This document shows, in pieces, positions 53,812-61,383 of a DNA stretch of 64,000 nucleotides. The DNA comes from Crossiella sp. CA-258035. GTDB taxonomy: Bacteria > Actinomycetota > Actinomycetes > Mycobacteriales > Pseudonocardiaceae. The position numbers and the translations under genes are program-made. Position 1 is the first letter of the stretch, and each line of letters begins with the position of its first letter. The DNA lies in the NCBI RefSeq assembly GCF_030064675.1, contig NZ_CP116413.1, positions 6,232,001 to 6,296,000 of the forward strand, in the 5' to 3' direction. The notes beneath the pieces were generated by a model. It made no database searches. It saw only the letters and a program-made list of their open reading frames with translations, and was not told where the DNA came from.

Positions 53812-55153
53812 GGGAGGCGTCCACGTCGGCCTGCAGCTTGGCCAGGAACTCCTGCGGGCTCAACCCCTTGGCCAGCAACTGCTCCACCACGCTGGTGACC
53901 GTGTCGTAGGCGGTGGGGGTGGCGTAGTCCAGGAACGGCACCAGGCCACCGGTCTCCGAGGCGTGCGCCCAGGAGCTGAACACCTCGGCGCGCAACGCCG
54001 TCGGCGGCCGTTGGCTGGCCGCCTCCACCACCGGCAGGTTCGCGTGCTCGGCCATCAGCGCCATGCCCCGCGAGGAGGTCACGAAGTCGATGTAGGCCGC
54101 CGCCGCGTCCGGGTTCTTGCTGCGCGCGCTGACCGCGAACGGCACGCTCGTGCCCCCGGTCACCGCGACCTTGCCACTGTCGATCGGTGGCAGTCCGAAG
54201 CCCACCCCATCCCCCATCGCCGCCTCCAGATCGGCCATCAGCCAGGTGCCGCTGACCAGGAAAACCCCTTTGCCCTCGGCGAACTCCCGCCACGCCGCGT
54301 CCGAGCCGAGCCCGGAGAACCCCGGCGTCAGCATGCCCTGATCCGCCCAGCCCACCAGCAGTTCGGCCGCGGAGCGGGGGTTGGTGTCGGACCAGAACAC
54401 GCCCTGCCTGCCGGTGGCCAGCTTGAAGACGTCCTCGGTGGGCGCGAACCGGTTGAGCGCGAAGCCGAACAGGTGGATGCCCGCGCTCTTCTCCAGGTTG
54501 CCGAACTGGATCGGCACCTCGCGGGCGTCCTTGGCCTTGCGCAGCGCGGTGTTGAACTCCGCCCAGGTGCGCGGCGGGGAGATGCCGAGCCTGGCCAGCT
54601 TCTCCTTGTTGTAGAAGACGCCGACCAGCTCACCGCCCTGCGGCAGCCCGTACAGCTTGCCCTCGCCCAGCGGGTTGCCCGAGTTCGGGTAGCGGGCCAG
54701 CCGCAGCACCGAGTCCGGGAACCGCTGCTGCCAGCGGTATGCCTCGGCGTAGCCGTCCAGCGGCTGGAGCAGCCCGGCCTTGACGAAGGCGCCCATGTCC
54801 TGCCTGCCGTTGTTGACCTGCACGACATCGGGGGCCTGCACGCTGGTCAGGCCGAGCCTGGTGGTGTTGCGCAGGTCGTCGAAGGACCGCGGCACCCGGT
54901 TGATGGTGATGTTCGGGTACTTGCGCTGGAACTCCGCGTTCAGCGCGGTCATCTGCTTGTCCTGCCCGCCGCGGACCTCCTGGTCCCACACGGTCAGGGT
55001 CAGCTCGCCCAGGCTCGCCGGGTCGGTCCTGATGTCGCGGGCCTGGCGGTCGCTGGGCCGGGTGTTGGGCAGGTTCGAGCCGGGCACGCACCCGGCCAGC
55101 GCCACCAGCGCGGTCACCGCGGCCAGCGCGCTCCGCCATCGGGAGCCCGTCAT
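53798..55153 (-). CDS. Sugar ABC transporter substrate-binding lipoprotein
   Basis: The 451-residue family 1 binding protein has a lipoprotein signal (SALAAVTALVALAGCVPG, lipidated Cys near residue 22). Family segments include MTALNAEFQRKYPNITINRVPRSFDDL, APDVVQVNNGRQDMGAFVKAGLLQPLDGYA and WREFAEGKGVFLVSGTW. The ATG at 55153 has GGAGG ten bases upstream. It delivers an oligosaccharide to the two permeases; with a PIG-L deacetylase, PfkB kinase and GH4 enzyme nearby, an amino- or beta-linked sugar is a reasonable but unproven guess. Confidence 0.9.
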   Translation of the reverse strand: MTGSRWRSALAAVTALVALAGCVPGSNLPNTRPSDRQARDIRTDPASLGELTLTVWDQEVRGGQDKQMTALNAEFQRKYPNITINRVPRSFDDLRNTTRLGLTSVQAPDVVQVNNGRQDMGAFVKAGLLQPLDGYAEAYRWQQRFPDSVLRLARYPNSGNPLGEGKLYGLPQGGELVGVFYNKEKLARLGISPPRTWAEFNTALRKAKDAREVPIQFGNLEKSAGIHLFGFALNRFAPTEDVFKLATGRQGVFWSDTNPRSAAELLVGWADQGMLTPGFSGLGSDAAWREFAEGKGVFLVSGTWLMADLEAAMGDGVGFGLPPIDSGKVAVTGGTSVPFAVSARSKNPDAAAAYIDFVTSSRGMALMAEHANLPVVEAASQRPPTALRAEVFSSWAHASETGGLVPFLDYATPTAYDTVTSVVEQLLAKGLSPQEFLAKLQADVDASRAGR

Positions 55154-55175
55154 CCCCGTCCTCCCTCCGCCGGTG

Positions 55176-56213
55176 CTACGGCCTGCCCCGCAATCCGATC
55201 GTGGCACTTGCCCTGCGCACCGTGGCACAGCCATGAGTGGGAAGCAGGTCCTCCAGGAAGTGGTATCCGCGCAGCGCCTCGTCCTCGCGCCGGCCCAGGT
55301 GCCGCCACCAGGCGGCGATGTCGCACCAGCCGGGCGCGGACAGCGAGCCGCCGAAGTGCTGCACCGACAGCGCGGCGCACAGGTTGGCGAAGCGCACCCG
55401 GTCCACCAGCGGCCACCCGGCCAGGGTGCCGTAGGTGAACCCGGCGCCGAAGACGTCGCCGGCGCCGGTGGGGTCCATGGCGGCCACGTTGATGCCGCTC
55501 ACGTCGGCCTCCTCGCCGGTGGCCGAGTCCACCGCGTAGGCCCCGCCGCCTGCCCTGGTGACCACCACGGTTGGCACCACCTCCGACAGCTGCCGGGCGG
55601 CCACCCGAACGTCGTCCTGGCGGGTGTAGCGCAGCGCCTCCACCGTGTTCGGCAGGAACACGTCGTAGCCGTGCAGCTGCTGGATCAGCTCGGGCCGCCA
55701 CTGGTCGGTGGGGTCCCAGCCGACGTCGGCGAACAGCAGCGCGCCGTTGGCCTTGGCGGTGCGCACCCAGTTGTCGCTCTCGTGGTCGACGTGCACGAAG
55801 CAGGCGCGCACCTTGGGCGGTTCGGTGAGCAGCTCGTCCGCGGTGACCGGGGAGGGGTGGCCGTGGGTGACCATGCTGCGGTCGCGGTTGATGGCCAGGG
55901 AGACGGTGACCGGGGAGTGCCAGCCGTAGAAGCGGCGGGAGTGGCTGAGGTCGACCTGTTCCTGGTTGGCCAGGGTGTCCCAGCAGAAGTCGCCGTACAT
56001 GTCCTCGCCGAAGGCCGAGGCCAGGGTGGTGCGCAGCTGGAGGCGGGCCAGCGCGACGGCGAGGTTGGCGATGCCGCCGGGACTGGAGCCCAGGCCGCTG
56101 GCCCACACCTCGGTGCCGCTCTCGGGTAGCTGGGGCAGTCCGGTGAAGATCAGGTCCAGGAAGACCGGACCGGACAACAGGACGTCGAACTCGGTAGGCG
56201 GCTGGCTCGACAC
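55176..56213 (-). CDS. PfkB-family carbohydrate kinase
   Basis: The 345-residue ribokinase-like enzyme has GSSPGGIANLAVALARL near the N-terminus and the catalytic DPTGAGDVFGAGF motif (base Asp in GAGD) in the C-terminal third. It phosphorylates a sugar with ATP. The GTG at 56213 has GGGAGGG six bases upstream, so the longer frame is rejected. It is the first gene of the sugar operon, 22 bases before the binding protein, and is divergent from the GH4 gene. It could phosphorylate the monosaccharide freed after import, or the disaccharide before GH4 cleavage; the latter would explain how a phospho-glycosidase works without a PTS. Confidence 0.87.
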   Translation of the reverse strand: MSSQPPTEFDVLLSGPVFLDLIFTGLPQLPESGTEVWASGLGSSPGGIANLAVALARLQLRTTLASAFGEDMYGDFCWDTLANQEQVDLSHSRRFYGWHSPVTVSLAINRDRSMVTHGHPSPVTADELLTEPPKVRACFVHVDHESDNWVRTAKANGALLFADVGWDPTDQWRPELIQQLHGYDVFLPNTVEALRYTRQDDVRVAARQLSEVVPTVVVTRAGGGAYAVDSATGEEADVSGINVAAMDPTGAGDVFGAGFTYGTLAGWPLVDRVRFANLCAALSVQHFGGSLSAPGWCDIAAWWRHLGRREDEALRGYHFLEDLLPTHGCATVRRASATIGLRGRP

Positions 56214-56332
56214 CGTTTCCCTCCCCGCTGCGCGCATTGTTCGGGCTGACCCCGTTTCGATCAGGCGCAGAGTCTCCCCCGCCCGGACGACACTGACAAC
56301 CACGATCGGCCCCGGTGTGTTCCAGAGTGTTA

Positions 56333-57655
56333 ATGTCGGTGCGCGTGAGACTGGTGATCCTCGGCGGTGGCGGTTTCCGCGTTCCCCTGGTGCACGGCCG
56401 GTTGCTGGCCGATCCGGACCGGCTGGTCGACGAGCTGGTGCTGCACGACGTGTCCCAGGACCGCCTCAGCGCGGTGACCGCGGTGCTGGACGCCCAGGCC
56501 GCCGACGCGCCCTGGCGGCCCAAGCTGGTCACCCGAACCCACCTGGATGACGCCCTGCGCGGCGCGGACGTGGTCTTCTCCGCCATCCGCGTCGGCGGTC
56601 TGGCCGGCCGCAGCGCCGACGAACGCCACGCCATCGAAGCGGGCCTGCTCGGTCAGGAGACGGTGGGCGCGGGCGGCATCAGCTACGCGCTGCGCACCGT
56701 CCCGGTGGCCATGGACATCGCCGAACGCATCGCCCGCTACTGCCCCGACGCGTGGACGATCAACTTCACCAACCCCGCGGGCACCGTCACCGAGGCGATG
56801 TCCGCGGTGCTCGGCGACCGCGTCATCGGCATCTGCGACTCCCCCATCGGCCTGTGCCGCCGAGTCGCCGCGGCATTGGACATCCCGGTCGAGCAAGCCT
56901 GGTTCGACTACGCGGGCCTCAACCACCTCGGCTGGCTGCGCGGCGTCCAGGTCAACGGCCGCGACCGCCTGCCAGAGCTGTTGGCGGATGAGACCAAGCT
57001 CCGCTCCTTCGAGGAGGGCCGCCTGTTCGAGCCAGATTGGTTGCGAGCCCTGGGCGCCATTCCGAACGAATACCTGCACTATTACTACTACGCCCGCGAG
57101 ACCACCACCGAGATCGCGGCCAACCCCCAGCCCCGCGGCGAGTACCTCCGCCACCAGCAGGCGGCCTTCTACGAACGCGCCCTGGCCGACCCCAGCACTG
57201 CCCTGACGGCCTGGCAGGAAACCCGCGCCGAACGCGAACGCACCTACCTCGCCGAAGCCCGCCAGATCGCCGAAGCCGGCGACCGCGAAACCTGCGACAC
57301 CGACGGCGGCGGCTACGAACAAGTCGCCCTGGACCTGATGGCAGCGATCACCGCCAACCGCGCCGCCACGATGATCCTCAACGTCCGCAACCGGGGCGCG
57401 CTGCCGGGACTGGACGCGGACGCGGTGGTCGAGCTGCCGTGCCTGGTGGACTCCAACGGGGCGCGGCCGATCGCGGTGGATCCGCTGGACGGGCCCGCGT
57501 TGAGCTTGGTGCAGCGGGTGAAGGCGGTGGAGCGGGAGACGATCGCGGCGGCCCGGACGGGGAGCCGGGAGAAGGCGTTGCGGGCGCTGGCGGGGCATCC
57601 GCTGGTGGATTCGGTGCGGGCGGCGCGGGAGGTGCTGGGCGCGACCGAGTGGTGA
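56333..57655 (+). CDS. GH4 family glycosidase (6-phospho-beta-glucosidase-like)
   Basis: The 440-residue NAD-dependent GH4 enzyme has the Rossmann start RLVILGGGGFRVPLVHG, VVFSAIRVGGLAGRSADER, the metal-site segments TINFTNPAGTVTEAM and ICDSPIGLCRR (Cys ligand) and FDYAGLNHLGW (His ligand). GH4 enzymes cleave by an oxidation-elimination route needing NAD and a divalent metal, often on 6-phosphorylated disaccharides. Starts at ATG 56333, GTG 56339 or GTG 56345 are all possible; the 119-base divergent promoter with the kinase gene gives no clear operator. Whether its substrate is phosphorylated cannot be read here. Confidence 0.88.
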   Translation: MSVRVRLVILGGGGFRVPLVHGRLLADPDRLVDELVLHDVSQDRLSAVTAVLDAQAADAPWRPKLVTRTHLDDALRGADVVFSAIRVGGLAGRSADERHAIEAGLLGQETVGAGGISYALRTVPVAMDIAERIARYCPDAWTINFTNPAGTVTEAMSAVLGDRVIGICDSPIGLCRRVAAALDIPVEQAWFDYAGLNHLGWLRGVQVNGRDRLPELLADETKLRSFEEGRLFEPDWLRALGAIPNEYLHYYYYARETTTEIAANPQPRGEYLRHQQAAFYERALADPSTALTAWQETRAERERTYLAEARQIAEAGDRETCDTDGGGYEQVALDLMAAITANRAATMILNVRNRGALPGLDADAVVELPCLVDSNGARPIAVDPLDGPALSLVQRVKAVERETIAAARTGSREKALRALAGHPLVDSVRAAREVLGATEW

Positions 57656-58011
57656 CCGGTGGGCGGTTCGCGACGGGCTCGCCCCCAGCGAAGGCCACCG
57701 ACCCGCCGCCAGTCCACCCCGCCCAAACCACCGACCCCGCCAGTCCGCCCCAGCTAAACCGACCCGCCGCCAGCCCACCCCAGCCAGTACCCGCCATGTC
57801 GCGCCGGGTCCACCCAGCCGGTGCGACCGGTCCCCGGTCAGTCCAGTCCCAGCCACCGCGACCGGACGCGCCAAGTTCGCGCCCCCCGTGCTGCGCCCCG
57901 GGCACGTCTGGCCCGCCAAGCCGCGCCCGCCAAGCCGCGGCCGCACTCGCCCGGCCCACCCCGCGAACCTGATCTTCCGGACACAGCCCTTCGACCGACT
58001 AACTGTGATTG
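57656..58011. other. 356-base gap with degenerate C-rich repeat
   Basis: No convincing gene is seen. From about 57695 to 57790 a phrase of the type ACCGACCCGCCGCCAGTCC, CACCCC, AAACC recurs in degenerate form three times. The rest is C-rich on the plus strand with no codon-position bias. The last 60 bases must hold the promoter of the P450-like gene. Confidence 0.5.
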
Positions 58012-58710
58012 ATGAACCAGTCAGCCCCGCTGCACGTCGGTGGGGACATGTCTTTGTTCGCGGTGAGTGGGCGGCCCGGCCGGTTGCGGGCGCGGGTCAG
58101 GGTGCTGGTCGGCGGGGTGCTCGACGGGCTGCTGGCGCGGGGCGAGGCGGAGCTGGTCCGGGAGTTCGCCGAGCCGGTGGCGGCGGGCGTGGTGCTGGAG
58201 CTGGCTGGGGTGCCGGCGCCGGACCGGGGCGATGTGCGCCGCTGGGTGCGGGCGGCCTGTGCGGTCGAGGGGTCGGTGACGCCGCGGGTCTGGGCCGACC
58301 TTGACGGCTACCTGGCCGAGCTGGCCGCGCACCAGGGCACGGCGCGGGTGTCCGCGGTGGAGGTGGTCGCCGGGTACACCCGGATCGTGGACCTGATCAC
58401 CGGCGCGCTGCTCACGCTGCTCGGCTGCCCGCGACAGTTGGCGGTGCTGCGCCGCGATCCGCGGGTGCTGGCCGGGGTGGTCCGGGAGGTGCTGCACGGC
58501 GGGGCCGGGAGCACGGGAGTCGCGGGGGTGGTCGCGGAGGCGGCGGTCCGGGCGGTGCTGGCGTGTGATGTGCTGTTGGCCGGGGACGAGGACGAGCTGC
58601 GCTGGCGGGCTCGGCTGGGGATCCGCGAACTGCGTGCCGTTCCGGTGTCCCTTGCCGCGCCCGGCCGGACCAAGGACAGGAGGCCGGGTTGGCGGGCAAG
58701 GTCGCGGTGA
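58012..58710 (+). CDS. Cytochrome P450-derived protein lacking the haem-binding region
   Basis: The 232-residue protein resembles a P450 with its core removed. LVREFAEPVAAGVVLELAGVPAPDRGDVRRW matches the B/C-helix region, LITGALLTLLGCPRQLAVLRRDPRVLAGVVREVLH the I- to K-helix part, and DELRWRARLGIRELRAVPVSL the last strands. The K-helix ExxR pair and the FGxGxHxC haem loop are missing, so it cannot act as a monooxygenase. The frame is intact, which suggests a retained non-catalytic role or recent decay. Its end overlaps the next gene by 22 bases. The family assignment is by motif only. Confidence 0.6.
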   Translation: MNQSAPLHVGGDMSLFAVSGRPGRLRARVRVLVGGVLDGLLARGEAELVREFAEPVAAGVVLELAGVPAPDRGDVRRWVRAACAVEGSVTPRVWADLDGYLAELAAHQGTARVSAVEVVAGYTRIVDLITGALLTLLGCPRQLAVLRRDPRVLAGVVREVLHGGAGSTGVAGVVAEAAVRAVLACDVLLAGDEDELRWRARLGIRELRAVPVSLAAPGRTKDRRPGWRARSR

Positions 58711-59597
58711 TCGGTTTGGGCGACATCGCGCGGAAGGCGTACCTGCCCACGATCACGGCCCGGGCGGGACTGGACCTGCACCTGATGACCAGGAACCCGG
58801 CGCGGCTGGCCGACGTCGCCGATCAGTACCGGGTTCCCGAACCGCGGCGGTTCACCGATCTGGATGAGTTGCTGGCACACGGACTCGACGCGGCGTTCGT
58901 GCACGTGCCGACCACGGCGCACGCGGCAACGGTGCGCCGGTTGCTGGCGGCCGGGGTGCCGACCTATGTGGACAAGCCCCTCGACGACAGCTTGGCTGGG
59001 GCGCGGGCGCTGGTGGAGCTGGCCGAGCGGCTCGGGGTGCCGCTGATGGTCGGGTTCAACCGCCGTTACGTGCCCGCCTACGCCGAGGCGGCGCGCGGCG
59101 CGCGGGACCTGGTGGTGTTGCAGAAGAACCAGGACGGCGGAAGCGGCGGGGTGCGTGAGATCGTCTTCGACGACTTCATCCACGTGGTGGACACCCTGCG
59201 GTTCCTGGTGCCGGGCCCGATCGAGCGAACTTTCATCGGCGGTGTGGTCACCGAGGGCGAGCTCGAACAGGTCAGCCTGACCGTGGTAGGCGGCGGGTTC
59301 ACCGCGATCGGCACCATGCACCGGCGGGCCGGGGCCAAGCAGGAACGGCTGGAGGTCACCGGTGGCGGGGTGAAGGTCGAGGTGACGGACCTGGGCCAGG
59401 TGACCCGGCACGAGGGCGGGCGGGTGACCCGGCAGACGGAGGACGGGTGGGCGCCGGTGGCGCGGCGGCGCGGGATCGAGCAGGTGTGCACGGCGTTCCT
59501 GGCGGGGGAGCTGCCGGACCTGCGGGAGGCGCTGCGGACGCACGAGCTGTGCGAGCAGGTGGTGACGGAGCTGACGGAGGGCGGGGCGGTCGGCTAG
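58689..59597 (+). CDS. Gfo/Idh/MocA family oxidoreductase
   Basis: The 302-residue NAD(P)-dependent enzyme has the Rossmann start KVAVIGLGDIARKAYLPTI and the family motif YVDKPLDDSLAGARALVELAERLGVPLMVGFNRRYVPAY, with the catalytic Lys in DKP. The C-terminal domain is short. A TTG at 58689 is the start; a perfect AGGAGG (58678-58683) five bases upstream decides it. The gene overlaps the P450-like gene and is co-transcribed. The substrate, probably a sugar or cyclitol, is unknown. Confidence 0.88.
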   Translation: MAGKVAVIGLGDIARKAYLPTITARAGLDLHLMTRNPARLADVADQYRVPEPRRFTDLDELLAHGLDAAFVHVPTTAHAATVRRLLAAGVPTYVDKPLDDSLAGARALVELAERLGVPLMVGFNRRYVPAYAEAARGARDLVVLQKNQDGGSGGVREIVFDDFIHVVDTLRFLVPGPIERTFIGGVVTEGELEQVSLTVVGGGFTAIGTMHRRAGAKQERLEVTGGGVKVEVTDLGQVTRHEGGRVTRQTEDGWAPVARRRGIEQVCTAFLAGELPDLREALRTHELCEQVVTELTEGGAVG

Positions 59598-59614
59598 ACG
59601 GCGCGCGCGGGCAG

Positions 59615-59700
59615 GCGGCGCGGGCGGTCGGCGCGGGCGGGCGGTCGGTCAGTCGGTCAGTCGGGCGGGCGGTCAGGCAGCCGGTCGGCCGGGCGGCGGT
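59615..59700. repeat. Low-complexity GGTC-type repeat between convergent genes
   Basis: A G-rich tract built from GCGGGCGGTC and GGTCAGTC phrases (for example GGTCGGTCAGTCGGTCAGTC) fills the gap between the oxidoreductase and the convergent MBL gene. Slippage-prone; not related to the 22-base repeat family. Confidence 0.6.
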
Positions 59701-60387
59701 TCAGCCAGCCAGCCCCGCCGCCAGCTCGCGGAGCCGATCAGCCCCACCCGACCGCAACGCCGGCCCGTGCCCAAAACAGACCACATCGAACTCCAGCCCG
59801 CTCAACCCCACCACCGACCGCGCCGCCAACCGACTGTCCACATTGAACACCCCAACGCTCAGCTCCCCCACGTTCGCCACCACGTCCCCCACGAACACCA
59901 CCCCGCCCGGCAGCCACACCGCGATGCTGCCCGGCGTGTGCCCCGGCATCCCCACCACCCGCGCCCCGCCGCCGAACGCCAGCACGTCCCCGTCCTCCAC
60001 CTCCCGGTCCACCCGGCACGCCTCGTGCGCGGGCACCCCTGGCGAGATCTGCCCGTGCAGCTCCCGCTCCCACTCCCCGGTGAACACCGGCGGCAACCCC
60101 GCCGCCTCTCCCCGGATCACCGCCGCGTCCGCCCGGTGCGCGATCACCTCGGCCCCGCTCCAGGCCACGATCTCCGCGGCGCTGCCGGCGTGGTCGCCGT
60201 GCCAGTGCGTCAACACGATCCGCCGCAGCGTGGCCCCCAGCCCGGTCACCACCGCGCGCACCCGCTCGCCGTACCCGGCCAGCCCCGTGTCGATCAGGGT
60301 CGCCTCGTCCCCGTCGCGCCACAGGTACGCCTGGCCCACCGGGAAGGTCAGCTGGGTCAGGTTGGGCAGCAGGTGTTCGGTCTCCAT
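59701..60387 (-). CDS. MBL-fold metallo-hydrolase
   Basis: The 228-residue protein has the metallo-beta-lactamase fold with the metal motif THWHGDHAGS, later ligands in GMPGHTPGSIAVWL, GDVV and CFGHGPAL, and the start LTFPVGQAYLWRDGDEATLIDTGL. It hydrolyses an ester, thioester or lactone of unknown identity in the cytoplasm. The start is ATG at 60387. It stands between the MocA-type gene (convergent) and the M55 peptidase (same strand, 104 bases upstream). Confidence 0.88.
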   Translation of the reverse strand: METEHLLPNLTQLTFPVGQAYLWRDGDEATLIDTGLAGYGERVRAVVTGLGATLRRIVLTHWHGDHAGSAAEIVAWSGAEVIAHRADAAVIRGEAAGLPPVFTGEWERELHGQISPGVPAHEACRVDREVEDGDVLAFGGGARVVGMPGHTPGSIAVWLPGGVVFVGDVVANVGELSVGVFNVDSRLAARSVVGLSGLEFDVVCFGHGPALRSGGADRLRELAAGLAG

Positions 60388-60491
60388 GGGGGTCAGCCTG
60401 GCAGCGGGGCGGGGGCGCGGACGCCGTGTTCGCCCATGGCGGAGCGGGGTTCTCCAGGAGCGAACGTGGAACTACCGGCTGGCCGCTCGGG

Positions 60492-61310
60492 TCACAGGCG
60501 GCCCAGCAGGGCGATGAGCTGGATGACCCGGTAGGCGGTCGGGAAGTCCTCGGCCTCGTAGGCCAGGGTGCGCTCGCCGACCAGCTCGATGCCCGGCACC
60601 AGCAGGGCGTGCTCGGCCATGCCCGGGGTCAGCACGTCCACCTCCAGGTCGACCTCCCCTGCGAAGCGCAGCGGCCGCACCCTGGACCGCCGCCGCAGCG
60701 CCTGGGGCACCGCCGCGCGGATCCGGGCGCAGGCCTCCTCCGGGTGCAGGTTCTCCGCGGCCCGCGCGCCCAGCGCGCGCTTGACCACCACCGACCAGAT
60801 CCCCCGCGCTACCCCGGTGGCCTCGGTGGCCACCGTCTCGTCCCCCGCGACCAGGATCGGCGCCGCGCCGTGCGCGGCGGCCAGTGCCGCGTTGAGGCCC
60901 AGCTCGCCGAGGACCCGGTCGTTGCAGCGGACCTCGGCGACCACCGAGCCGTTGATGGTGTGCGAGAGCACCGAATGGGCCAGCCCGGCCCGGCCGTGGT
61001 AGCCGATGAAGATCACCGCGTGCACGTCCTCGGCGATCCCGGCCATCATGCCGAAGGACTTGGGCGTGCCGCGCAGCAGCGTGGCCCGCCGGTCCAGCCG
61101 CTCGGGCAGCAGGTTGCGGAACTGGGCGTGCGCGTCGGAGACCAGCACCTCGGCGTCGGGTTCGGCGTCGTAGACCCCGAGCACCGCGGCGTTGGCCTCC
61201 GCGGTCATCAGCGCCCGGTTGCGCTCGTACTCCCGTTCCCCAGGGCGGACGTCCTCGACGTCGACAATCCCGGCGATGCCCTCCATGTCCACCGACACGA
61301 GAACCCGCAT
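60492..61310 (-). CDS. M55 family D-aminopeptidase (DppA-like)
   Basis: The 272-residue zinc peptidase shows VSVDMEGIAGI at the N-terminus (metal ligands Asp and Glu), VLVSDAHAQFRNLLPERL, IFIGYHGRAGLAHSVLSHTINGS (His ligands) and LVAGDETVATEA. DppA of Bacillus is a D-aminopeptidase that helps use D-amino acid peptides from cell walls. Length and motifs match the family. In this setting, beside a secreted protease and a penicillin-binding protein, a role in wall-peptide turnover is possible. Confidence 0.9.
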   Translation of the reverse strand: MRVLVSVDMEGIAGIVDVEDVRPGEREYERNRALMTAEANAAVLGVYDAEPDAEVLVSDAHAQFRNLLPERLDRRATLLRGTPKSFGMMAGIAEDVHAVIFIGYHGRAGLAHSVLSHTINGSVVAEVRCNDRVLGELGLNAALAAAHGAAPILVAGDETVATEATGVARGIWSVVVKRALGARAAENLHPEEACARIRAAVPQALRRRSRVRPLRFAGEVDLEVDVLTPGMAEHALLVPGIELVGERTLAYEAEDFPTAYRVIQLIALLGRL

Positions 61311-61334
61311 ACCACGCCCCTTAACCCCGGAAGC

Positions 61335-61372
61335 AAAGCTGGCGGCGACCCCGGAGGGTCACCGCCAGCTTT
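61335..61372 (-). terminator. Hairpin after the S8 protease gene
   Basis: AAAGCTGGCGG (61335-61345) pairs with CCGCCAGCTTT (61362-61372), extended inward by GACC/GGTC pairs around CCGGAG. It lies 12 bases past the protease stop on the minus strand and is a strong intrinsic terminator with a flanking T-run on one side. Confidence 0.75.
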
Positions 61373-61383
61373 CCCCATCCGAG

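Noticed and set aside
57821-58012. Small plus-strand open frame of 63 codons before the P450-like gene
   Set aside because: Pro/Arg-rich composition from C-rich DNA, no ribosome site, and no codon-position bias; treated as noise.
59615-59700. A fourth member of the convergent-gap repeat family
   Set aside because: The tract consists of GGTC and GCGGGC phrases and lacks the GTGTTGGCCGA core and any inverted arrangement.
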